Below, piece after piece: positions 1 to 6,983 of a stretch of DNA of 10,556 bases; the first letter of the stretch is position 1, and every line of letters starts with the position of its first letter. The notes under the pieces are model-generated. The model was not told where the DNA came from. It ran no database searches and saw only the letters and a program-made list of their open reading frames with translations. Where the stretch lies: the NCBI GenBank assembly GCA_004552515.1, contig SFOF01000060.1, forward strand, positions 1 to 10,556, given 5' to 3'. The stretch is from Clostridiales bacterium (lineage in GTDB: Bacteria > Bacillota > Clostridia > Christensenellales > Aristaeellaceae). The position numbers and the translations under genes were made by a program.

Positions 1-31
1 GCACACCGCCAACGACAGGAGGAAACACGTT

Positions 32-970
32 ATGTCCAAAGCTCAGGATGCCTTTCTCGCGCGCCGTTTCGGCGTATTCAATCACTATCTGTACGGCAAC
101 CCCAGCGACCGCGCCGAGGATCTGTTCTCCCGCGCGCCGCTTAACTGGAACGAAAGCGTCGACAGCGTGGACGTGAAAGATCTCGCGCGCCGCCTGCACG
201 AAACCGGCGCGGGCTATTACTTCATCACGCTCATGCAGGGCAGCCGCTTCATGCTCGGCCCCAACGCGGCCTACGACGAAATCGCCGGCACGAAGCCGGG
301 CACGGCCTGCTCCCGCCGCGATCTGGTGGCGGAGCTGATCGACGCGCTCGCGCCCTACGACATCGACCTGTGCCTGTACTACACCGGCGACGGCCCGCAC
401 ATCGATCAGGAAATCGGCCCGAAATTCGGCTATGTCGATCCGCGCGGCCAGGTGACGATGGATTTTGTAGAGAAGTGGGCGGCGGTGCTGAAGGAATACG
501 CCGTGCGCTACGGCAGCGCCATAAAGGCCTGGTGGATCGACGGCTGCTATGCCAAGGCCTTCGGCTATACGCCCACTCTGCTCAAGCCCTATTACGACGC
601 GTGCAAGGCCGGCAATCCCGATTGCCTCGTGGCCATGAACAACGGCGTGAAGGACGATTTTGAAAAGTACTATCCCGACGAGGAGCTGACCTGCGGCGAG
701 TTCAACGACTTCGTCGCCCTGCCGAAGAGCCGCTTCATCGACGGCGCGCAGTCGCACATCCTCGCGCCGCTGGGCGTCAGCAAGGACGGCTCCGAGTGGG
801 GACGCTGGCGCAGGCCGGGCGCGCGCCGCAGCGGCGCGTATATGCTTGATTACGTCCGCCGCGCCAATCAGGCCGGTATGCCCGTGACCATCGACATATT
901 CGTCGATCATCAGGGACGCTGGGACGAGGCGCAGTTCAACGTGCTCAAATATATCGGCGACCATCTCTGA
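32..970 (+). CDS. Divergent GH29-like glycoside hydrolase (TIM-barrel domain only)
   Basis: The 312-residue protein resembles the catalytic barrel of family GH29 (alpha-L-fucosidases). Visible matches are RRFGVFNHYLYG (residues 11-22, where family members have a KFGIFIHWG-type strand), a Lys/Arg-Asp helix (R96-D97) followed by LCLYYTGDG (113-121), WWIDG (167-171) with D170 at the place of the catalytic nucleophile, NPDCLVAMNNG at the usual NPxxxVNNR strand, and a C-terminal YMLDYVRRANQAG helix with a following strand, as in GH29. There is no signal peptide, so it is probably cytoplasmic, and no C-terminal beta-sandwich (full GH29 enzymes are usually over 400 residues). The segment that normally reads KHHDGF is ITLMQGSRF here, so the fucose-contacting His pair is missing and fucose is an unlikely substrate. 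AGGAGG lies 9 nt before the ATG. The next gene starts 26 nt downstream. Fold assignment is moderately sure; substrate and even catalytic activity are unknown. Confidence 0.6.
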   Translation: MSKAQDAFLARRFGVFNHYLYGNPSDRAEDLFSRAPLNWNESVDSVDVKDLARRLHETGAGYYFITLMQGSRFMLGPNAAYDEIAGTKPGTACSRRDLVAELIDALAPYDIDLCLYYTGDGPHIDQEIGPKFGYVDPRGQVTMDFVEKWAAVLKEYAVRYGSAIKAWWIDGCYAKAFGYTPTLLKPYYDACKAGNPDCLVAMNNGVKDDFEKYYPDEELTCGEFNDFVALPKSRFIDGAQSHILAPLGVSKDGSEWGRWRRPGARRSGAYMLDYVRRANQAGMPVTIDIFVDHQGRWDEAQFNVLKYIGDHL

Positions 971-996
971 TCGCCCGTCCGAAAGGAGCCGTCGCC

Positions 997-2010
997 ATGA
1001 AATCCGTACAGCCCTGCTTTCAGGCCGAGCTTGACCGGGCCGTCTCGTTCGCCCGCGTGCACAGTGACGCGGATTTTCTCTGCGGCGTCGTGGCCGACAC
1101 GCATCTGAGCGACAACGGCGAACACACGCGCGAGAACATCGCCGCCGTGGACGAGCGCGCGCCGCTCGACTGCCTGATCCATCTGGGCGACTTTCTGACC
1201 GGCCAGCTGCCCGAAAAAGTCTCCCGCCGGCTGTTCCGCGAGGAAATCGCCGCCTATCGCGCCGCCGTTGCGAGCGGCCGCCTGTTCCCCGTCCAGGGCA
1301 ATCACGACGGCTACCGCAACGAGAGCTACGCCGGCCAGCTGGTGGACTGCATCAGTCTGGACGAAAACTGGGCCGCCGACACCGCGTATCTGGACGCGCT
1401 TGCGAACGTGCGCCGCCCCGCGGGCAAGCCCTACTATTATGTGGACGTGCCGAAGCGCGCGCTGCGCCTGTTCTTCCTCTGCACGAACGGCTACACGCAC
1501 AATCCCGCGGCCAGAACCTTCAAAAAGCGCGACGAAATCTCGCCCGATCAGCTCGTCTGGCTGGCCGAGAGCCTGAGCGCGCTGGATAAGGGCTGCACCG
1601 TCATGGTGTTCTCGCACATCCATCCCTTCGTGCCCGGCAAGCCGCTCGAGCACATCCCCAGCTACAAGGCGGCGCTCGACCTGCTGCACGCCTGCCATTA
1701 CGGCGAGGCCTGCGTGATCGAGGGCAAAACATACGATTTCTCCCAGCGCCGCGCCGACGTAGCCGCATGGTTCCATGGCCATGATCACAGCGATTCGCAG
1801 AAGCGGCTGCGCGGAATCAACATCATCGGCATAACGTCCGAAACGGCGTATATCCCGCAGCTGTGGGAACCGATCGGCGTGTTCCCCGCCCCGCGCGATC
1901 TGGACACGGCGAGCGAGGACGCATGGGACGTCATGGCCTGGCACAGGGATCAGCGAACGATCTGTCTCTCCCGCTTCGGCGCGGGCGAGGACAAGCTCGT
2001 GCGCTACTGA
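997..2010 (+). CDS. Calcineurin-like metallophosphoesterase
   Basis: This 337-residue protein shows the full set of dimetal phosphoesterase motifs in order: ADTH (D34, H36), LGDF (G64-D65), GNHDG (N102, H103), SHIHP (H207) and GHDH (H262, H264). These residues would bind two divalent metals and hydrolyse a phosphomonoester or diester. No signal peptide or membrane segment is visible, so it is probably cytoplasmic. About 70 residues follow the last motif. The long insert between GNHD and SHIH (residues 105-205) is where substrate specificity would be expected to lie. AAAGGAG sits 8 nt before the ATG, and the gene follows the GH29-like gene after 26 nt, so the two are probably co-transcribed and may act on a phosphorylated or phosphate-linked carbohydrate (inference). 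The family call is strong; the substrate cannot be named. Confidence 0.9.
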   Translation: MKSVQPCFQAELDRAVSFARVHSDADFLCGVVADTHLSDNGEHTRENIAAVDERAPLDCLIHLGDFLTGQLPEKVSRRLFREEIAAYRAAVASGRLFPVQGNHDGYRNESYAGQLVDCISLDENWAADTAYLDALANVRRPAGKPYYYVDVPKRALRLFFLCTNGYTHNPAARTFKKRDEISPDQLVWLAESLSALDKGCTVMVFSHIHPFVPGKPLEHIPSYKAALDLLHACHYGEACVIEGKTYDFSQRRADVAAWFHGHDHSDSQKRLRGINIIGITSETAYIPQLWEPIGVFPAPRDLDTASEDAWDVMAWHRDQRTICLSRFGAGEDKLVRY

Positions 2011-2024
2011 GCGTTTATACGATT

Positions 2025-2053
2025 ATCGCGGCGATTGCACGAATCGCCGCGAT
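2025..2053 (+). terminator. Perfect 12-bp hairpin after the metallophosphoesterase gene
   Basis: ATCGCGGCGATT (2025-2036) and AATCGCCGCGAT (2042-2053) pair perfectly around a 5-nt loop, starting 15 nt after the plus-strand stop codon. Only a short GCTTTAT follows, so the uridine tract is poor. It may be a weak terminator or a 3'-end protecting stem for the plus-strand operon. Confidence 0.5.
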
Positions 2054-2141
2054 GCTTTATGCCGCGCTCCCGGTCAATTCACAGGCTCGGGCGGGTTTGG
2101 CGAGACGCGGCGCTCAATTGCTCGTCTTCAATCGCCGCGAT
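2042..2141. repeat. 12-nt direct repeat AATCGCCGCGAT
   Basis: AATCGCCGCGAT occurs at 2042-2053 and again exactly at 2130-2141. The second copy is followed by TTTTCC. Both are complementary to ATCGCGGCGATT at 2025-2036, so that segment could pair with either copy, giving a compact or an extended stem. No function is known. Confidence 0.5.
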
Positions 2142-2220
2142 TTTCCATGAAGGTCTGCGGGTCTACCGGCGCTGAGTCGGAGCCTTAGCCTTGAGCACGG
2201 CGCAAAAACGCCGGATACAC

Positions 2221-2260
2221 AAAAACTTCCGTCCCGCCGCATTGGCGAGACGGAAATTTT
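2221..2260 (-). terminator. Intrinsic terminator of the dnaB-scpB-phosphodiesterase unit (possibly bidirectional)
   Basis: On the minus strand a 12-bp stem (arms 2244-2255 and 2227-2238, with one G-U wobble and a 5-nt loop) is followed by GTTTTTGTG, which is a standard Rho-independent terminator. It lies about 30 nt after the stop codon of the minus-strand phosphodiesterase gene. On the plus strand the same stem has one C-A mismatch and is followed by ATTTTG, so it may also stop transcription arriving from the convergent operon. Confidence 0.8.
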
Positions 2261-2285
2261 GTATTCTTGTTCTTCGGAAAGGGCG

Positions 2286-3050
2286 TTACTCGATGACCCT
2301 GCCTTCCCACTCACGCGCCGCTTCAGCGCCCAGCAGATGCGCGACGGTCGGGGCGATATCCTTGATGCTCGCCGTCTCCAGCGCCTTGCCCTTTTCAAAC
2401 GGCGCGCCATAGAAGAACAGCGGGATGGTCATGTCCTCCGGCAGATCGGTGCCGTGGCTGCGGTCGTGTCCGCCATGGTCTGCGGTGAATATGACGACAT
2501 ATTCGTCGCCCAGCGCATTCAGCGTGCGCTCGATCTCATCGCAGGTCTTGCGCACGGCGTTCATGTATTCCTCGCCCATCCAGCCGGAATCGTGGCCGGC
2601 CTCGTCCACCCAGCCCAGATAGAGGAACGTAAAGTCCACATCGTGCGCGTTGAGGAACTTTACCGCGTCCTCGCAGAGCTTCTCGTTCGCCTCTTCATAG
2701 CCGTAATCGAACATCGACACATACTCGCTGTAGGACAAATTGCCCGGACGGGAGAGATCGCGCAGCTGCTCCCAGTTGTAGAACAGCGCGCACTTCTTTT
2801 TAGCGGCCTTGAGCTGCTCAAACAGGCCGGAAATCGGGCGCACCTGCGGCGCATAGGTGTTGGTGGTCGTTCCGTGACGGGACGGATCGACGCTGTGGAA
2901 CAGCGACATATGACAGGGCAGCGTGACGGAGGGCATGACGGTCTGCGCGGCCATGCAGTAGGTGCTCTCGCGCTTGAGCTTCTCGATGAACTCAATGCCC
3001 TCAAGGCTGTCGGGGCGCGTGCCGTCGCTCAGGATCAAAAGAATCTTCAT
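2286..3050 (-). CDS. Alkaline phosphatase superfamily phosphodiesterase (nucleotide pyrophosphatase/phosphodiesterase type)
   Basis: The protein has 254 residues if it starts at the ATG whose first base is 3050. AAGGA is placed 8 nt upstream of that codon. An in-frame ATG at 3068 would add six residues but has a poorer site. Motifs of the type I phosphodiesterase/NPP branch are visible: metal Asp in LSDGTRPDS (D9), nucleophile Thr in MPSVTLPCH (T43) followed by HSVDPSRHG, WVDEAGHDSG (D149, H153) and TADHGGHDRSHG (D191, H192, H199). All expected zinc ligands are present. There is no signal peptide, so unlike many relatives it should work in the cytoplasm, cleaving a phosphodiester or sulfate ester of unknown identity. 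At about 250 residues it is a minimal version of the fold. It follows scpB by about 60 nt on the same strand and ends the operon before a terminator. Confidence 0.85.
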   Translation of the reverse strand: MKILLILSDGTRPDSLEGIEFIEKLKRESTYCMAAQTVMPSVTLPCHMSLFHSVDPSRHGTTTNTYAPQVRPISGLFEQLKAAKKKCALFYNWEQLRDLSRPGNLSYSEYVSMFDYGYEEANEKLCEDAVKFLNAHDVDFTFLYLGWVDEAGHDSGWMGEEYMNAVRKTCDEIERTLNALGDEYVVIFTADHGGHDRSHGTDLPEDMTIPLFFYGAPFEKGKALETASIKDIAPTVAHLLGAEAAREWEGRVIE

Positions 3051-3110
3051 AATGCTCTTCCTTTCCATACGCCTTTTATTTATATCGATGCGGCTTGACG
3101 CGCCGCGGAT

Positions 3111-3653
3111 CTACACATCCTGCTCGGGCAACGCCGCGCTTTCCTCGATGTCCAGCGGCGGCAGCTCGTCGAGCGATTCGATACCGAAATGGCTCAAAAA
3201 CGCCTCGGTCGTGCCGTAGAGAATCGGCCGACCCAGCGTCTCCTTGCGCCCGGCCTCCTCGATAAGCCCTTTGTTCAGCAGCGACTGCACGGAATAATCG
3301 CACTTGACCCCGCGCACCGCTTCGATTTCCGTCTTGGTGATCGGCTGGCGGTAGGCGATGATGGAGAGCGTCTCCATGGCCGCCTGAGAGAGCGACTGCT
3401 TCTGCACCGGCTGCAAGAGCCGCTCGATATAGGGCGCGTAGTCCGGCCGCGTGGACAGCTGCACGCTCATGCCGAAGCGATTGAGCCGCACGCCGCGCTC
3501 CTCGCGGTCGTATTCGTCGCGCAGACTGTCGAGCACGGGGATCAGCTCCGCCGCGGTCATGTCCAGCGCGTGCGCCAGATCGGCAATGCTGAGCGCCTCC
3601 CCGGCCACAAACAGTATGGCCTCCACAACGCAGCGCAGCTTCTTTTCGTCCAT
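3111..3653 (-). CDS. scpB: Segregation and condensation protein ScpB
   Basis: This 180-residue protein has the usual ScpB architecture: two winged-helix domains (about residues 1-80 and 85-160) and a short acidic tail (DELPPLDIEESAALPE). Diagnostic segments are VEAILFVAGE near the N terminus, ETLSIIAYRQPITKTEIE (94-111) and GRKETLGRPILYGTTE (135-150). ScpB dimers bind the kleisin ScpA and the Smc ATPase in bacterial condensin, which compacts and separates replicated chromosomes at the nucleoid. GGAGG lies 7 nt before the ATG in the 19-nt gap after dnaB, so translation probably follows that of dnaB. The usual partner gene scpA is not adjacent here. The identification is firm. Confidence 0.95.
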   Translation of the reverse strand: MDEKKLRCVVEAILFVAGEALSIADLAHALDMTAAELIPVLDSLRDEYDREERGVRLNRFGMSVQLSTRPDYAPYIERLLQPVQKQSLSQAAMETLSIIAYRQPITKTEIEAVRGVKCDYSVQSLLNKGLIEEAGRKETLGRPILYGTTEAFLSHFGIESLDELPPLDIEESAALPEQDV

Positions 3654-3672
3654 GCCCTTTCCTCCCGGCCGA

Positions 3673-5022
3673 TCAGAACGGCGCGGAACCGCCGCCCACC
3701 AGATCGACGAACTTTGTATATTCGGCCTGCCAGCCCAGCTCGACCGTGCCCAGGGGGCCGTTTCTCTGCTTGGCGATGATGACCTCGGCGATGTTCTTCT
3801 TTTCCGTTTCCGGATCGTAATAGGCCTCGCGGTGCAGGAACATAACCACGTCGGCGTCCTGCTCGATGGCGCCCGAATCGCGAATATCCGAGAGGATTGG
3901 GCGGTGATCGCTGCGGCCCGCGTTGGCGCGCGAGAGCTGCTGGAGCACGATGATGGGCACCTTCAGCTCCTGCGCCAGCCCCTTAAGCGCGCGGGAAATG
4001 CTGCTGACCTCCTCCTGGCGGCTGTTGTTGCGGCCGGTGGCGGTCATCAGGCTCAGATAGTCTATGAGGATCAGATCAAGCCCGTGCTCCATCTGGAGCC
4101 TGCGCGCCTTGGAGCGCACCTCGGGCACGGAAATGCCGCTGGTCGCGTCGATATAGATCTGCGAGCGGGCGATCGGCACCATGGCGTCGGTCAGCTTTTC
4201 CCAGTCCTCCGGCGTGAGCATACCGCGGCGCACCGACTGCATATCCACGCAGGCCTCGCAGCAGAGCATACGCATGGCCAGCTGCTCGGCGGGCATTTCC
4301 AGCGAGAACACGGCCACCTTCGCGCCGTATCGAATCGCAGCGTTATCCACGATGTTCAGTCCGATACTGGTCTTGCCCATGGACGGACGCGCGGCGATCA
4401 GTATGAACTCGCCCGGGTGCATACCGGTCAGCATCCGGTCGAGATCGGCGAACCCCGTGGGCACGCCCTGAATTTTTCCGCGGTTCTTGTCCAGAGTCTC
4501 AATGCGCTCATAAGTGCTCAGCAGCACCGACTGTATGGGCTGGAGCATATCGCCGCCCTTGCGCATGGTGATGTCGTATATTTTCTTTTCCGCCTCGGCG
4601 AGAATGTCCGGCGTTTCCTCCTCGGCGGCATAGCTGGTCTGCGAGATAAACGAGGCCGCGTCGATCAGCTTGCGCAGCGTCGATTTTTCATCGATGATGC
4701 GGATATACGCGCCGACGTTGGCCGTCGTGGGCACGAACTGGCTCAGCTCGACCAGATAGTCGATGCCGCCCACGCCCTCGAGCCGCCCGCGCCGGATCAG
4801 CTCCTCGTCCAGCGTGACCAGATCGACCGGCCGGGACATCGAGGCCAGATGCGTCATCGCGTCGAATATCTCGCGGTGCGCCGGATCGTAAAAATCGTCC
4901 GGCGTGAGCGATTCCTGCGCCAGCATGACCGCCTCCGAGGATTGCAGCATCGCGCCCAGCACAGAGCGCTCCGCTTCCAGATGATGCGGCGGGATCCGTC
5001 CGCCCGAAGCCGCCTGTTCCAT
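3673..5022 (-). CDS. dnaB: Replicative DNA helicase DnaB
   Basis: This 449-residue, full-length hexameric helicase unwinds DNA at the replication fork and recruits primase (called DnaC in Bacillus). The N-terminal helical domain begins PPHHLEAERSVLGAML (11-26). The RecA-like motor domain follows a linker at about 150-185. Visible motifs are GVPTGFADLDRML (186-198), Walker A ARPSMGKTS (211-219, K217), SLEMP (240-244), Walker B LILIDYL (317-323, D321), QQLSRANAGRSDHRP (361-375), the SDIRDSGAIEQDAD motif (378-391) and AKQRNGPLG (417-425), which carries the arginine finger (R420). No intein or frameshift is seen. GGAGGTGA at 5029-5036, almost a perfect anti-16S match, sits 6 nt before the ATG. 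It lies downstream of rplI after a 180-nt leader with a hairpin and 19 nt before scpB. Confidence 0.98.
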   Translation of the reverse strand: MEQAASGGRIPPHHLEAERSVLGAMLQSSEAVMLAQESLTPDDFYDPAHREIFDAMTHLASMSRPVDLVTLDEELIRRGRLEGVGGIDYLVELSQFVPTTANVGAYIRIIDEKSTLRKLIDAASFISQTSYAAEEETPDILAEAEKKIYDITMRKGGDMLQPIQSVLLSTYERIETLDKNRGKIQGVPTGFADLDRMLTGMHPGEFILIAARPSMGKTSIGLNIVDNAAIRYGAKVAVFSLEMPAEQLAMRMLCCEACVDMQSVRRGMLTPEDWEKLTDAMVPIARSQIYIDATSGISVPEVRSKARRLQMEHGLDLILIDYLSLMTATGRNNSRQEEVSSISRALKGLAQELKVPIIVLQQLSRANAGRSDHRPILSDIRDSGAIEQDADVVMFLHREAYYDPETEKKNIAEVIIAKQRNGPLGTVELGWQAEYTKFVDLVGGGSAPF

Positions 5023-5071
5023 GCCGCCTCACCTCCCGATCGCGTTTCAAAATCCGTTTTAAGAACGACCA

Positions 5072-5109
5072 AAACGCACTGCCCTCCCCCGCTGGGAAAG
5101 CGTGCGTTT
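5072..5109 (-). other. Hairpin in the rplI-dnaB spacer
   Basis: On the minus strand AAACGCAC and GTGCGTTT (5102-5109 and 5072-5079) form an 8-bp outer stem. Inside it TCCC and GGGA-type pairs can extend the structure. The 3' side ends in GTTTTGG, a short U run. It lies between rplI and dnaB and could be a partial terminator or attenuator separating ribosomal-protein from helicase expression. No convincing promoter was found in the spacer. A smaller GAAAC/GTTTC stem at 5184-5199 lies just after the rplI stop. Confidence 0.45.
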
Positions 5110-5202
5110 ATGACGGCGCGTATTCAAAATTCCGGGAAGCGATGCGCCTGACAATTCCCTGGCTCTCGGCCTCAGACGTTCTGGAAACGCGCCTGTTTCG
5201 GC

Positions 5203-5649
5203 TTATTCCGCCGTAACGTTCAGAATCATGCGCGCGGACACGCCCGCGGCTAGCTTCAGCGTCACGGTGGTCTGACCGACGGCGCGCACCGGCTCGGCCA
5301 GCTCGATCTTGCGCTTGTCGATCTCAACGCCATGCTGCGCCTTGAGCGCGTCGGCAATCTCCTGCCCGGTGATGGAGCCGTACAGGCGGCCGCCCTCGCC
5401 GGCGCGCACCTTCACGACGACCACCTTGCCCTTGAGATCGCGCGCCTGCTTTTCGGCCTCGTCGCGCTTCACATCCTCGCGGTGCTTCTCGGCCTGCTTG
5501 CTCTTCTCGATGGAATGGACGGCCTCGGCGGTCGCCTCAATGGCCATTTTGCGCGGCAGCAGATAGTTGCGGCCAAAGCCGTCGCTGACCTCGATCACCT
5601 GATCCTTTTTGCCCGTGCCCTTAATATCCTTGAGCAGAATAACCTTCAT
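5203..5649 (-). CDS. rplI: 50S ribosomal protein L9
   Basis: At 148 residues it has the standard length for bL9. The N-terminal domain begins MKVILLKDIKGTGKKDQV and carries the family signature GFGRNYLLPRKMAI. A long charged connecting helix follows (about residues 42-75, rich in Lys, Glu and Arg), then the C-terminal 23S-rRNA-binding domain (GGRLYGSITGQEIADAL onward). L9 binds domain V of 23S rRNA at the base of the L1 stalk and supports reading-frame fidelity. GGAGG at 5658-5662 lies 8 nt before the ATG and overlaps the last codons of yybS, whose stop codon is only 3 nt away, so the two are very likely translationally coupled. Confidence 0.98.
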   Translation of the reverse strand: MKVILLKDIKGTGKKDQVIEVSDGFGRNYLLPRKMAIEATAEAVHSIEKSKQAEKHREDVKRDEAEKQARDLKGKVVVVKVRAGEGGRLYGSITGQEIADALKAQHGVEIDKRKIELAEPVRAVGQTTVTLKLAAGVSARMILNVTAE

Positions 5650-5652
5650 CTC

Positions 5653-6732
5653 TTATTCCTCCCCGTCATGTTCGTCCTTTTTGCGGCGGATATAGCCTGA
5701 AATCAGCCCCTGACTGCCCAGGAGCGCGGAGTAAGCGCCGCAAATCATAATCAACCACTGGGCGAAAATCACGCCCAGCCCGATCAGTATTACCCGAAAG
5801 GCCTTGCCGCGGCCGCCCGCCTTCATGCGCCGGTCGAGCGCCGAGGCGCCGATAACCACGCAGAGCGTGCCGCCCGCGATGATCAAAGCGTTCCAGACCG
5901 CCTCCGCGCCGCTGACCTTAAAGAGCAGCAGCACGCCAGTCGCCGCCAGGCAGACCATCGCGCCGATCGTCACCTGACGCGGCATATGCCAGTCGCAGAA
6001 GGGCACATAGTCGATCTCATCGCCGCGCCGCGCGATCACACAGTCGGGCAGAGCCACGGCCAGCACGCCGGTCAGCAGACCCGAGCTGAACAGCAGACCC
6101 GGCAGGCGCAGGCGCATCAGGTTGCCCTGAACCTCAATGCACTTTTTGAGCGCGCCCAGCACCTCCATGGTGCGCAGCGAACCGTCGATCGCCTTCTGCG
6201 CCGTATCGCCCGTTATGAGGCCGTTGAACGCAAACTGCTGCGCCAGCACCAGGCGAAGCGAGGCGGGCAGGCTTTCAATCCAGCCGTTGACATATTCAAC
6301 CAGAACCGAGATGAGATCTCGCTGGACCTGAAAGTAAAGCACGCAAATCAATATCAGAAACGCCGCCAGCTGCGCGCCGACCGCGCCCTTCAGACGCGCC
6401 GCAAACGACGCGCGCCGCTGAAGCATCGCGATAACGACCGCAGCGGGCGCCGCCACGAGCAGCGCCGTCGCGCCCGCCATGCCGGCGTTAAAAGCCCAGC
6501 CCGTGCCAGCCGCCGCGCCCGCGCTGAAGAGCCAGCCCACGCCGCCCACCGACGCCGCCAGATACAGCGCCGCGGGCAGCCAGCCGCCCCAGGCAAAAAA
6601 GAGCGCCGCCAGCACCGTGCCCAGCACGCAGGCCGGAAAAAAGCTGATATAAAACACCTGCCCCGCGCCGGCCAGCAGACCGACCAGCGACGAGACGAGA
6701 ATCGTTGCCACAGATCTTTTTTTCATACGCAT
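5653..6732 (-). CDS. yybS: YybS-like DUF2232 membrane protein
   Basis: This integral membrane protein has about 359 residues from the ATG at 6732. An in-frame ATG at 6726 is an alternative. A TTG at 6747 is unlikely because it leaves almost no leader after the predicted promoter. Roughly eight hydrophobic segments are visible, including ATILVSSLVGLLAGAG, VLGTVLAALFFAW, AALYLAASVGGVGWLF, LLVAAPAAVVIAML, AFLILICVLYF, a GLLFSSGLLTGVLAVAL stretch, VTIGAMVCLAATGVLLLF and VILIGLGVIFAQWLIM. The C terminus is charged (RRKKDEHDGEE) and probably cytoplasmic. Its identity rests on membrane topology plus the conserved position directly before rplI and dnaB, as in Bacillus. The biochemical role of the family is not established. 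Unlike the Bacillus order, no gdpP lies between it and rplI. It is the first gene of its unit. Confidence 0.8.
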   Translation of the reverse strand: MRMKKRSVATILVSSLVGLLAGAGQVFYISFFPACVLGTVLAALFFAWGGWLPAALYLAASVGGVGWLFSAGAAAGTGWAFNAGMAGATALLVAAPAAVVIAMLQRRASFAARLKGAVGAQLAAFLILICVLYFQVQRDLISVLVEYVNGWIESLPASLRLVLAQQFAFNGLITGDTAQKAIDGSLRTMEVLGALKKCIEVQGNLMRLRLPGLLFSSGLLTGVLAVALPDCVIARRGDEIDYVPFCDWHMPRQVTIGAMVCLAATGVLLLFKVSGAEAVWNALIIAGGTLCVVIGASALDRRMKAGGRGKAFRVILIGLGVIFAQWLIMICGAYSALLGSQGLISGYIRRKKDEHDGEE

Positions 6733-6766
6733 TACCGTCCGTCCCAAAATGCCTATACGATACTAT

Positions 6767-6795
6767 AGTGTAAAACACTTTGGCCGCCGCGTCAA
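6767..6795 (-). promoter_or_regulatory. Sigma-A-type promoter for yybS-rplI
   Basis: On the minus strand TTGACG (6790-6795) and TACACT (6767-6772) are separated by exactly 17 nt. The predicted start of transcription is near 6760, leaving a leader of about 28 nt before the ATG at 6732. The spacer and flanks are more AT-rich than the surroundings. This is the best promoter match in the window. Confidence 0.75.
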
Positions 6796-6938
6796 GCTGC
6801 GACGCGTAAAATTGCCCGCCGCGCCGCAATTTGTCTTAATCCACCCCAGACCGGCGATCGGAGTCGAGCCGTCCCTCAGCAAAAGGAGCCGCTCTGCGCC
6901 GCCCAATTCGCCGCCCGATAGTTTTCCCCCGCAGCCGC

Positions 6939-6974
6939 AAAAAACGCAGCCGGCATCCTGAAACGCCGGCCGCG
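6939..6974 (-). terminator. Intrinsic terminator of the kinase-GerMN operon
   Basis: On the minus strand CGCGGCCGGC (6965-6974) pairs with GCCGGCTGCG (6945-6954), a 10-bp GC-rich stem with one G-U pair and a 10-nt loop, followed directly by six T. It begins 10 nt after the GerMN stop codon. It separates the signalling operon from the yybS promoter. The rest of the spacer up to 6795 shows no gene or clear structure. Confidence 0.88.
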
Positions 6975-6983
6975 TGCTTCCGT

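Noticed and set aside
910..1944. 344-codon open frame antisense to the metallophosphoesterase gene
   Set aside because: The sense strand carries every phosphoesterase motif and a good ribosome-binding site. The antisense product has no recognisable domain.
2198..2213. CGGCG/CGCCG hairpin around an A-rich loop
   Set aside because: It is very short in GC-rich DNA and lies beside the much better terminator at 2221-2260.
3451..5151. 566-codon open frame on the plus strand, antisense to dnaB and scpB
   Set aside because: It is the codon-position shadow of high-GC genes. The translation is rich in His, Arg, Ala and Leu, has no family motif and covers two well-identified genes.
5184..5199. Small GAAAC/GTTTC hairpin just after the rplI stop, considered as a terminator
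   Set aside because: The stem is only five base pairs and no T tract follows.
6860..6870. T-arm-like GGCTCGACTCC on the minus strand, suggesting a tRNA
   Set aside because: The adjoining stem is mismatched, no matching 5' acceptor arm is found at the right distance and no CCA follows. The resemblance is chance.
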